50,539 nt of DNA from an uncultured Bacteroidales bacterium (GTDB lineage: Bacteria; Bacteroidota; Bacteroidia; Bacteroidales; Muribaculaceae): positions 1 through 50,539 of the forward strand of contig CAMTKF010000013.1 in assembly GCA_947072905.1 (NCBI GenBank). Reading direction: 5' to 3'. Positions 34,279 to 42,263 of this stretch are shown piece after piece. The translations under genes were made by a program, and so were the position numbers. Positions within the stretch are counted from its first letter, which is position 1; each line of letters starts with the position of its first letter. The notes under the pieces were generated by a model, which was not told where the DNA came from, searched no databases, and saw nothing but the letters and a program-made list of their open reading frames with translations.

Positions 34279-37008
34279 TTAGTTGCCGTCGGGTTTTTCG
34301 ATTTCAGTGTTGAGCGAAGCGTCCCATACAAATGTGTCGGGATCATCGGGATTGGCGGGATTGTAGTCTTCAAGACCTACGATGTGGTCGGCGAGTTCGG
34401 GCAGGGTCTGTTTTACGCCGGTGAGCACGCATTTAGCCACCTGGGTAGCTCCGTAGGGGTTGAAGTGGGTATTGTCGGCAAGAGCTTTCTTCTGGCCGGG
34501 GAATGTGTTGGCGGGGTAGTGTACGAATGCCTTTTTAGACTTTTCCACACCAAGCGCCTCGTAGAGTGTCTTGGTCATGGGATTGAGCTCAATCACAGGA
34601 ACGTTCTCGCGCTCGGCCACCCAGCGCATTGCATCGGGATAATCCTCGTGTGTCTGACGGATTTTGCCGTTTTCATCAAAGCTGCGGCGGCAGGTGGGAG
34701 TGACGAATACGGGATTGCCGCCACGGGCACGGATTTCGTCGACGAATGTCTTGAGCGAAGAAGCGAACGAGTAGTATGCTCCCTTGCCGGGACCCTTCTG
34801 TTTCTGGTCGTTGTGGCCGAATTCAATGAACATATAGTCGCCTTTTTTCATCTGAGAGAGGGCTTTTTCAAGACGCTTTGCAGCGATGAAAGTGTTGGCG
34901 CTCTCGCCGCTTTCGGCATAGTTGGCAATGGCAACCTTATTGTCGAAGTATTGGGGAATAATCTGACCCCAGCTGGCCCAGGGTTCATAGTCCTGGTCTA
35001 CAACGGTGCTGTTGCCGCACAGGAATACTGTGGTTATATCCTCGGCGGCGGGTTCCACTGTCACGCTTTCAACTGCGGGAGCGGGACCGTTGAATTCCAG
35101 TGTGAGCTGATCGTCCCAGTTGAGCTTGGTTGCCTCACGTTGCTTTGTTTTGACCGAGTCGCCGGGGGTGATGCAGCGGTTGCGCTTGTTGACGATGAAC
35201 GAGTATTCTTCAAACTTGCCTTTCTTGGTAGGGATGCGGTTGAGGAATGCGCGGCGCGACTCGGCACGTACGGTGGTTTCGCCGGCACGCTTCTTGTTGC
35301 CGAGCTTAACGGTCACTTTATAGTTGCCGTCGGGCACATCGAAGTTTACGGTGAAGGGTTTGCCTGCGCTGTTGAGTACGGTATCCTTTACAACGGGCTT
35401 TAGATACTGTTTGAGTGGGCAGGCGGTGTAGCGCAGACCTTCGGCAATTGAAGCTGCATTGGTGCGGGCACCCAAGAGCGAAGAGTGGGTGTGGTCGTTG
35501 TTGTAGTAGGGCTTCACAGAGTCGGGACCCATCTGCTGATACTTCTGACCGGTGATGTTGTTGAGGTCGATGAAGTAAGCGCCGCCGCGCTTGGCAGCTT
35601 CGCGGCTCCAGCGGCCGTATGAGGCTGCATTGCTTTCGATTTTGCCGTCTTTCCACTTGTTGCGGGGAGTGTGGCTGAGTACGATTGGAATAGCGCCTTT
35701 TTCCTTGGCATCCATGATGAATTTGCGGATATACCAGCCGAAGGTGTATACCACCTGATATTTACCGGTTTTTTCCATGAGGAATACCTTGCTTTCGTCG
35801 CCCGAACCGTGGAGTTCGCCGCGGGCTTTGCCTGTGTTGATGTCGCCGCCGTCGTTGTGGCCGAACTGCATTATCACGTAGTCGCCGGGCTGCAGGGCAT
35901 TGTAAACCTTATCCCAACGGCCTTCGTCGAGGAATGTACGGGCGCTGCGGCCTGCCATGGCGTGGTTTTCAACTGAAATTTTGGTGGTGTCGAACATCTC
36001 GTTGATCACGCTGCCCCAGCCCCACATTCCGTCGGGGTCGTTGTCTTTGTTCTTCACTGTTGAATCGCCTATGGTGAAGAGTACGGGGCGGCCGGGCTTG
36101 CGGGTCTTGCCGGTCTCGATGTCCTCTACTACAGGGAGCAGATATTGAGCGAGTTCAAGACCGGGATAGTTGCGTATGCCCTCTACAGCCGATTCGGCAT
36201 TTACTCTGGCACCAAACTGCGAGGTATGTATACGGTCGATGTAGAACATAGTCTTCACCTTCTCCTTGCCGAAACGTTCAAACTTGGTGGCTGTGATGTC
36301 GTTAAGGTCGATGAAAGGAACGCCTTCGGCTTCAGCTACCTGCTTGGCCCACAGACCGAAAGTTTTGTTCACGCGTGTTACGATAGTGCTGTCCTTGTCT
36401 TCCCAGGCGTTGCGGGGAGTGAGCGACATAAGGATGGGTTTGCCGCCCTTGGCCTTAACCTCGCGCACGTAGCGACGCATGTATTCGCCGTAGGTATATA
36501 CGGTTTCGTGCTTGCCGGTTTCCTTGATTACGACGGGCAGCGAGTCGTTGCCAATGCCCTTGATTGTGGCGCGGGCGCGGCCTTCGTCAAATGGACCGTT
36601 GTCGTTATGGCCGAGTTCGATGATCACCCAGTCGCCGGGTTTTACGCCCTTGATTACATCGGGCCACAGCACGTTGTAGAACGTACGGCTGCTCATGCCG
36701 CCGAGTGCCTGGTTTTCAACCGAAATTTTTTCGGGGTCGAAGTATTCACCCATAAAGTAGCCCCAGCCCCACTGGCCGTTGTTACCGTTGCCCATTGTGC
36801 CGGTGCGCATGGTTGAGTTGCCTACCAGGAAGAGCACGGGGTTGTCGCCCTTGCGGGTAGAACCGGCCACCGGACGTGCGGTGCGGGCGATATTGATGCT
36901 GTCGGGTGTATTGTCAATGACCTGATTAACGTCTTTCATCGGCTCCGGTCTTTGAGCCGAAGCAATCAGGCTTGTTGCGAGAAGCAATGACGATAAAACA
37001 ATTTTCAT
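34279..37008 (-). CDS. Triple-domain CE12 rhamnogalacturonan acetylesterase
   Basis: A 909-residue secreted protein (signal peptide 1-18) with three SGNH/CE12 domains. Domain 1 (about 57-300) has GNST with Ser65, LGHND and Asp258/His261. Domain 2 (about 308-545) has GDST with Ser316, FGHND and Asp505/His508. A beta-sandwich (about 550-655) precedes domain 3 (about 658-875) with GNST (Ser667), FGHND and Asp845/His848. All three keep Ser, Asn, Asp and His, so all may be active. Domains 1 and 3 have Asn instead of Asp in the first motif. CE12 enzymes deacetylate rhamnogalacturonan-I so lyases can act. The gene lies between PL11 and GH105. Confidence 0.88.
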   Translation of the reverse strand: MKIVLSSLLLATSLIASAQRPEPMKDVNQVIDNTPDSINIARTARPVAGSTRKGDNPVLFLVGNSTMRTGTMGNGNNGQWGWGYFMGEYFDPEKISVENQALGGMSSRTFYNVLWPDVIKGVKPGDWVIIELGHNDNGPFDEGRARATIKGIGNDSLPVVIKETGKHETVYTYGEYMRRYVREVKAKGGKPILMSLTPRNAWEDKDSTIVTRVNKTFGLWAKQVAEAEGVPFIDLNDITATKFERFGKEKVKTMFYIDRIHTSQFGARVNAESAVEGIRNYPGLELAQYLLPVVEDIETGKTRKPGRPVLFTIGDSTVKNKDNDPDGMWGWGSVINEMFDTTKISVENHAMAGRSARTFLDEGRWDKVYNALQPGDYVIMQFGHNDGGDINTGKARGELHGSGDESKVFLMEKTGKYQVVYTFGWYIRKFIMDAKEKGAIPIVLSHTPRNKWKDGKIESNAASYGRWSREAAKRGGAYFIDLNNITGQKYQQMGPDSVKPYYNNDHTHSSLLGARTNAASIAEGLRYTACPLKQYLKPVVKDTVLNSAGKPFTVNFDVPDGNYKVTVKLGNKKRAGETTVRAESRRAFLNRIPTKKGKFEEYSFIVNKRNRCITPGDSVKTKQREATKLNWDDQLTLEFNGPAPAVESVTVEPAAEDITTVFLCGNSTVVDQDYEPWASWGQIIPQYFDNKVAIANYAESGESANTFIAAKRLEKALSQMKKGDYMFIEFGHNDQKQKGPGKGAYYSFASSLKTFVDEIRARGGNPVFVTPTCRRSFDENGKIRQTHEDYPDAMRWVAERENVPVIELNPMTKTLYEALGVEKSKKAFVHYPANTFPGQKKALADNTHFNPYGATQVAKCVLTGVKQTLPELADHIVGLEDYNPANPDDPDTFVWDASLNTEIEKPDGN

Positions 37009-37061
37009 GGATAATGTGGTTTTTGAATCTGTTCTATGAGGCTTTGTCAGACAGACAAATA

Positions 37062-37092
37062 GCCATTATGGGATTCAGACTCCCATAATGGC
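37062..37092. promoter_or_regulatory. Intercistronic hairpin between PL11 and CE12 genes
   Basis: GCCATTATGGGA pairs perfectly with TCCCATAATGGC around a 7-base loop, in the 96-base gap after the PL11 stop. On the minus strand TATTTG follows, a weak T tract. It could set a lower level for the genes downstream. Confidence 0.55.
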
Positions 37093-37104
37093 CGGATATG
37101 TTGA

Positions 37105-38964
37105 TTATTTAATGGTTGTTCCGCGGAATTTCTTGCCTTTCTTGAGGTCGGGACCGAAGTAGAAGCCTGCTTCAGGCGGCTGGTTGTAGGCAACGTTCTG
37201 GTTGGCGATGCTCACACGGTATGCCGGATCTTCGAGGAATGTGTGGAAACGGTAGTCGGTGGGGATTGAAGTTACGTACAGGCGCAGATTCTGGTTGTCC
37301 TCGGTGCGCATGAGTACTTCTTCGCGCCAGTCGCCCAGAATGTCGCCCGAGAGACATGGATTGGCCTTGGTGCCGTTGTTCCACACTGTACCTTCCATGG
37401 TGAGAATCTTGTCGCAGTTGCCGGTATTCCAGTTATATTTGCTGATTACGTTGCGGTCGAGCATCTCGCGCAGGAGGTCGCCGTCCCACCATACTGCAAA
37501 GTTTACGGGAATACGGGCCTTGGTTTCGCCCATGAACTTGTCTTGAGGCGATATGAGCTTGCCGTCAAACGAGCGCAGACCGTCGGAGTTGGGCGACCAT
37601 ACTTCAACGCCTTCGTGGTTGGGGTCGATATCGGCAGCCATGCAGCGGCCTATGTCCTTGTTGCTGGGGAACTGGAATATCACCTTGCCGGTGGCAGCGT
37701 CGCGCAGCGAAGAGCCGTCCTTGCGGTTTTCGTGACAGCACCACACGTAGTACTTTTCATCATTGATGTCGCTGAGCAGGTGAATGGCGTCGCCGTGATA
37801 CATGCCGGTGGAGTACAGGCCCTTGCCGTCGTTGTCTATGGTCATCTGGCCATAGATGATTTCGTCGCAGCCGTCGCCGTCAACGTCGGCAACACGCAGG
37901 TTGTGGTTACCCTGACCGCCGTAAGCCTCATTGCCGGGAACGGTGGAATCAAACACCCAGCGGGTCTTGAGTTCCTTGCCATCCCAGTCAAAAGCGGCAA
38001 GCACGGTCTTGGCATAGTAGCCGCGGCACATTACCACGCTGGGATGAACACCGTCGAGATATGCGATTGCAGCCAGATAGCGTTCTGAACGGTTGGCATA
38101 GCTGTCGCCCCAGTCCTTGAGTTCGCCGCGCTGCGGTATGTAGTCTACAGTGGCCATGGCTTCGCCGGTCTTACCGTTGAATACGGTGAGATATTCGGGT
38201 CCGGCGATGATGCGGCCCTTCATGTTGCGCCAGTCGGCACGGTGGTCGCCAATAACCTTGCCAACACCGTCGCGGGTGCCGTCGGCGGTTTTGGCAACGA
38301 GTTCAGCGCAGCCGTCGCCATCGAGGTCGTAAACCATGAATTGGGTGTAGTGTGCGCCCGAGCGGATGTTGTCGCCCATGTCAATGCGCCAGAGGTGTGT
38401 ACCGTCGAGTTCGTAGCAGTCAAAGATAGTGGGGCCGGTGAAGCCGTCGTGAGCATTGTCGTGCGAGTTTGTGGGATCCCATTTCAGGATGATTTCATAT
38501 TCGCCGTCGCCGTCAACATCGCCTATCGAGGCATCGTTGGCCGAGTAGAAATATTCCTTGCCCTTCACGTCCACACCGAGGTCAGGACGTTGCAGGGGTA
38601 TGTTGATGTAGCCTACAGGAGCGTCGGCAGCCATGCTGAAGCTGCCTTCGTTGCCGCCCTTGGTGGGCTTTACGGTATATACTGCTTTTGCGTTTGATTT
38701 ATTTTTATCCTTGAAGTATGTAACGTCGGTGATAGGAGCTTTATTGATTTTCTTACCATCGCGATATACATCGAATGCCTGGTTTTCGGGATCAGACGAG
38801 AGATAGCGCCATGAGATATTTACGGTTTCGGGGTTTTCGCGCACCGCAACTACTCCACGGCCTAATTTTTCAAGTTGAAGCTTGGAGAAATCATAAGCCG
38901 CCTGAGCTGACGCGGTGATTCCGCCGGCTAAAGCGACCAAAGGCAATAGACTTTTTAGTTTCAT
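37105..38964 (-). CDS. Rhamnogalacturonan lyase, polysaccharide lyase family 11
   Basis: The ATG at 38964 gives 619 residues with a signal peptide (1-21). A longer in-frame start would put 17 charged residues before the signal, so I reject it. The mature protein starts with a fibronectin-like segment (GRGVVAVRENPETVNISWR). An eight-bladed beta-propeller follows, rich in calcium-binding DxDGDGxxE loops such as DVDGDGEYE and DLDGDGCAE. This is PL11, as in B. subtilis YesW/YesX. It cleaves the rhamnosyl-galacturonic acid backbone by beta-elimination, endo or exo not decided here. First gene of the operon PL11, CE12x3, GH105, GH28-CE12. Confidence 0.92.
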   Translation of the reverse strand: MKLKSLLPLVALAGGITASAQAAYDFSKLQLEKLGRGVVAVRENPETVNISWRYLSSDPENQAFDVYRDGKKINKAPITDVTYFKDKNKSNAKAVYTVKPTKGGNEGSFSMAADAPVGYINIPLQRPDLGVDVKGKEYFYSANDASIGDVDGDGEYEIILKWDPTNSHDNAHDGFTGPTIFDCYELDGTHLWRIDMGDNIRSGAHYTQFMVYDLDGDGCAELVAKTADGTRDGVGKVIGDHRADWRNMKGRIIAGPEYLTVFNGKTGEAMATVDYIPQRGELKDWGDSYANRSERYLAAIAYLDGVHPSVVMCRGYYAKTVLAAFDWDGKELKTRWVFDSTVPGNEAYGGQGNHNLRVADVDGDGCDEIIYGQMTIDNDGKGLYSTGMYHGDAIHLLSDINDEKYYVWCCHENRKDGSSLRDAATGKVIFQFPSNKDIGRCMAADIDPNHEGVEVWSPNSDGLRSFDGKLISPQDKFMGETKARIPVNFAVWWDGDLLREMLDRNVISKYNWNTGNCDKILTMEGTVWNNGTKANPCLSGDILGDWREEVLMRTEDNQNLRLYVTSIPTDYRFHTFLEDPAYRVSIANQNVAYNQPPEAGFYFGPDLKKGKKFRGTTIK

Positions 38965-39002
38965 CTTTTTAAGGTAATTTTGGTAATTTGATTTAGGATG
39001 TT

Positions 39003-39032
39003 CAAAGTTACACAAAATTCGGGGCTTGCAAA
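39003..39032 (-). promoter_or_regulatory. Likely promoter of the PL11 operon
   Basis: On the minus strand TTTG (39029-39032), 18 bases, then TAACTTTG (39003-39010). The spacer is one or two bases short of the usual value. The start codon is 38 bases further on. Confidence 0.55.
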
Positions 39033-39113
39033 TGTATTTTTGTGCTTTATTTCAGTAAAAATGTTCATTTCTGCCTGACAGGCTTGAAATACAAGTGCTT
39101 GTTGAGATAAATC

Positions 39114-39145
39114 AAAGGACAGGATTGAGTGTGATCCTGTCCTTT
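39114..39145. terminator. Terminator of the GH2-rhaM operon
   Basis: AAAGGACAGGAT pairs perfectly with ATCCTGTCCTTT, loop 8 bases. It lies 28 bases past the rhaM stop and is flanked by A/T-rich sequence; on the minus strand TTTGATTTAT follows or overlaps the stem end. Confidence 0.75.
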
Positions 39146-39173
39146 AAAACCGTTTTTTGAAAGTCCTTTATGC

Positions 39174-39491
39174 TTAGTCGAGGTGGAATACTTCCTTGAT
39201 GGGAATTGTCACGGGCGAGTTATCGGGATTTACTTCCATGATTTCGGCCATGTAGTCCCACCAGCGACGTGTGATTTCGTCGGCTGCTTCGGCATCCTGC
39301 GAGTTTGAGTCGCCTTCAACTTCCTGATATCCGAAAAGGATGTTTGTGTCTTTGTCCCAGAAGATAGAGTAGTTCTTCACGCCGGCTTCAGCGATCTGTT
39401 TTTTGAGTTCGGGCCACAGAGCGGCGTGGCGGCGTTCATATTCTTCCTCAAAGCCGGGTTTGAGGTACATTTTAAATGCGAAACGTTTCAT
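39174..39491 (-). CDS. rhaM: L-rhamnose mutarotase
   Basis: A 105-residue cytoplasmic enzyme. The family features MYLKPGFEEEYERRHAALWPE (given here only as the opening pattern KPG...YERRHA..WPE), NYSIFWD and the C-terminal WWDYMAEIMEVNPD are present. RhaM interconverts the anomers of L-rhamnose so that it enters catabolism. It starts 10 bases after the GH2 gene. Its place beside rhamnogalacturonan-degrading enzymes fits use of rhamnose from the RG-I backbone. Isomerase, kinase and aldolase genes for rhamnose are not in the window. Confidence 0.92.
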   Translation of the reverse strand: MKRFAFKMYLKPGFEEEYERRHAALWPELKKQIAEAGVKNYSIFWDKDTNILFGYQEVEGDSNSQDAEAADEITRRWWDYMAEIMEVNPDNSPVTIPIKEVFHLD

Positions 39492-39501
39492 GATTTAGAA
39501 T

Positions 39502-41928
39502 TTATTTGGTGATAAATGTTTGTTTTACAGTCTTCATGCCGGGAGTGCTGACCGAGAGGGTTACCTGGCCCGGTTGGTCGGTAGAGCGCAGTATCACGGT
39601 GGCTGTACCGTCGTACAGGCGGCGGGTATTGCCCACTGTGAGTTCTTCGCTGGTTATGTCACCGTTGATCACGCCTACGATTTCGGCCGGACCTTCCACT
39701 GCGAATGTCAGCTGATTGTTGGCTGAAGGCACAACGCGGTTCTTTGAGTCAACGGCCTGTATGGCGATGTGCTGCAGATCCATGCCGTCGGCTTTCCACT
39801 CGGCGTTGTCGGCATTCGCTTTCAGTCGCTTGGCTTCGCCGGTAGTCTCGATGCGGTGTGTGGCAATGGGCTTTGCCTCGCCTTTGCGGTATGCACGGGC
39901 TTCGATGTTGCCTTTGGCGTAAGGGATATTTTTCCAGAAAATACGGTTGCGTTCCTTATTGTTGGCAACATTATTTGTACGTCGGCCCTGGCTCTTACCG
40001 TTGATGAAGAGTTCAACCTCGTCGGCATTGGTATATGTATAGAGGTCAACCTTGCTGCCGTCGCGGCGGTTCCAGTGGTCGCTCATGCGCTTTGTGCCCA
40101 CCTGCACGTCATTCCACATTATGTTCTGGTCACTGTCGATTATGCCGATGTGTACCATGGGTTCGTCGGGCTTGAAGAAGCTGCGCAGGAAGTAAGCCGA
40201 GGGCTTGGGATTGAGCGCGATGTCGAATGCGCCCTGGTTCCATCCCTTTGCAGGCCAGCCGTTTGATTCGCCCAGATAGTCTATCATACCCCAGTATGCC
40301 AGACCGAGCACTTTGTCAAGGTCCATTTCAAACCAGTTGGGTCCCATGTTTGAGTGATTGGCCTCGCTCTGGTAGAACATCATGTGGGGGAAGCGGCGAC
40401 TGTCGCCGGGGAAGTACATGTAGCGATAGTTGTAAGCTGCGATGTCGGTTTCGTAAACCAGGGGTGCGGGCAGGCTGTCGGTGAATTCGTTGCGTCCGCG
40501 GGGGTGCATGGCTACGGTCACAAGGCGGTCTGTGTCGTCGTAACGTTTCAACAGAGTCTTCTGGAGCTTGAAAGGAGTCACGCCCCAGTCGTTGTGGGGG
40601 AAGTCGGGAATGAGCTGAAGTTCGTTACCAAGACTCCAGAAGATGATGGAGGGGTGGTTGCGGTCGCGTCGTACCCATTCAGGCACAGTGTGCTGCCACT
40701 GGTCTTCCCATTCGGTGCGACCACCGCAGAATTGCTTGGTCCATTTGTCATAGAGTTCGTCGAGAACCAGGATTCCGTACTTGTCGCAAAGGTCGTAGAA
40801 CGATTCGCTGTAAGGATTGTGCGAGGTGCGTATGTGGTTGAAACCAAAGTCTTTGAGAAGCTTTATGCGCTTTTCCAAAGCTGCGGGATATGCGGCTGCG
40901 CCAAGAGCGCCGAGGGTGTGGTGGTTGGCTATACCCTTGAGCAGTACCTTCTTGCCGTTGAGCTTGAAGCCGTATTCGGGCGAGAATTCAAGTTTGCGTA
41001 TACCGAAAGTCTCTTCCTGTTGGTCGGCTACAGAGCCGTCGGGGCGGTAGATGGTAGCCACCATCTTGTAGAGGTTGGGGTTTTCGGTATCCCAGAGCTT
41101 GGGATTCTGCAGGCGAATGCTGTCAAGACGGAATTCGCGTATTTTCTGTTTGCGGTTGTTGCGATGGTCGGTAACTTTTGAATATACGGTTTCGCCGGCG
41201 GGGTCGATGATGTCGATACCGATTCTCACGCTGTCGGCCTTGATGTATGTGGCCAGTTCGCCGTCAATCACTATGAGCGATTCGTCGGCCGAAACCTCGG
41301 GAGTGGTGATGGCAAAGGGATGACGTACGAAATATTGATTGGGATCGGTAACTATGAAGTAAACATCGCGGTAGATACCGGCACCGGTGTACCAACGCGA
41401 GTTTTCGGGTTCGCCGGTATCAGATTTAACGGCTATCACGTTTGGTTCGCCGTATTTGAGTTTTTTGGTGACATCGCACTCAAAACCGAGGTATCCGTAG
41501 TCAGTGCCGCCAATGCGCTCGCCGTTTAGATACACATCGCCTACGAGGAGTATGCCTTCAAAGTCGAGCAGCACGCGCTTGCCCTTCCAATCTTCGGGAG
41601 CGGTGAAGGTCTTGCGGTACCAGCCTTGTCCCATTTCCTTGAAAGCACGGGCGCTGAGCCGGCTGCGTATATTGGCCATGGGATTGTCTTCATCGGGTTT
41701 TTCGTCGGCCGATGGAGCTATCCAGGGTTGATAAATCTGAAAGTCGTGGGGTAGGTTCACAGCCTGCCAGTTGCTGTCGTCAACCGAGTTGGAGGCACCG
41801 TCGGCTATATCTCCGGCATGGAATTGCCATCCGCGGTTGATGTTTATCACATCCCGCACCTGAGAGAATGAACTGAGAGGCATCAGGGCGGCAATAGCAG
41901 CCAGCAAAAGCACTTTTCTAAAATTCAT
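39502..41928 (-). CDS. Glycoside hydrolase family 2, probable beta-galactosidase
   Basis: An 808-residue secreted enzyme with a signal peptide (1-22). A jelly-roll sugar-binding domain (about 25-195), an immunoglobulin-like domain (about 200-310) and a TIM barrel (about 315-600) follow the GH2 order. The acid/base Glu436 is in SLGNE and the nucleophile Glu522 in YQSEA. DUF4982- and Ig-like domains complete the C-terminus. Specificity is not fixed by sequence; beta-galactosidase acting on RG-I galactan side chains fits the context, but beta-glucuronidase or other activities are possible. It heads a two-gene operon with rhaM. I see only a weak -7-like TAACTTTA (41976-41983) upstream. Confidence 0.88.
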   Translation of the reverse strand: MNFRKVLLLAAIAALMPLSSFSQVRDVININRGWQFHAGDIADGASNSVDDSNWQAVNLPHDFQIYQPWIAPSADEKPDEDNPMANIRSRLSARAFKEMGQGWYRKTFTAPEDWKGKRVLLDFEGILLVGDVYLNGERIGGTDYGYLGFECDVTKKLKYGEPNVIAVKSDTGEPENSRWYTGAGIYRDVYFIVTDPNQYFVRHPFAITTPEVSADESLIVIDGELATYIKADSVRIGIDIIDPAGETVYSKVTDHRNNRKQKIREFRLDSIRLQNPKLWDTENPNLYKMVATIYRPDGSVADQQEETFGIRKLEFSPEYGFKLNGKKVLLKGIANHHTLGALGAAAYPAALEKRIKLLKDFGFNHIRTSHNPYSESFYDLCDKYGILVLDELYDKWTKQFCGGRTEWEDQWQHTVPEWVRRDRNHPSIIFWSLGNELQLIPDFPHNDWGVTPFKLQKTLLKRYDDTDRLVTVAMHPRGRNEFTDSLPAPLVYETDIAAYNYRYMYFPGDSRRFPHMMFYQSEANHSNMGPNWFEMDLDKVLGLAYWGMIDYLGESNGWPAKGWNQGAFDIALNPKPSAYFLRSFFKPDEPMVHIGIIDSDQNIMWNDVQVGTKRMSDHWNRRDGSKVDLYTYTNADEVELFINGKSQGRRTNNVANNKERNRIFWKNIPYAKGNIEARAYRKGEAKPIATHRIETTGEAKRLKANADNAEWKADGMDLQHIAIQAVDSKNRVVPSANNQLTFAVEGPAEIVGVINGDITSEELTVGNTRRLYDGTATVILRSTDQPGQVTLSVSTPGMKTVKQTFITK

Positions 41929-42263
41929 GGTCGTGAGAATGGTTAGATTTCTTAGGTTATTAAGTTTTCAGGGTGTAAAGTTAGTAATTTATTTTCATTG
42001 ATTATTGATATTTTGTACGTTTATCAGTGAAAATTATCCACTGTATTGATATTGAATGGACTCTGAACCATTCACTTGACTTTTTTATTTTAACAATCTT
42101 TAAAAAATGTGTATGATAACTTGAGGAAAAATAGCTACCTTTGTATCTCTTAGCTCTGACGGCATAAAACACAATTATGATTTATCGGTAAACCAATTGC
42201 AGGTGTTATCGGTTTTAGAAGTAAACCGTACAGATAGTCTAATCTTGTTAAATTCATCTCACA
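41929..42263. other. Divergent intergenic region GH2/tamB
   Basis: This AT-rich 335-base gap has a plausible plus-strand -7 box, TACCTTTG (42136-42143), but only a poor -33 (TATG, 42112-42115). The tamB leader then contains TTATCGGT twice (42182-42189 and 42206-42213) and a small hairpin CGGTTT/AAACCG (42210-42228). No gene is seen. Confidence 0.5.

Noticed and set aside
41976-41983. GH2 promoter with TAACTTTA as -7 box
   Set aside because: The last base deviates from the consensus and no TTG or TTTG is found at 19-21 bases, so I do not list it as a promoter.
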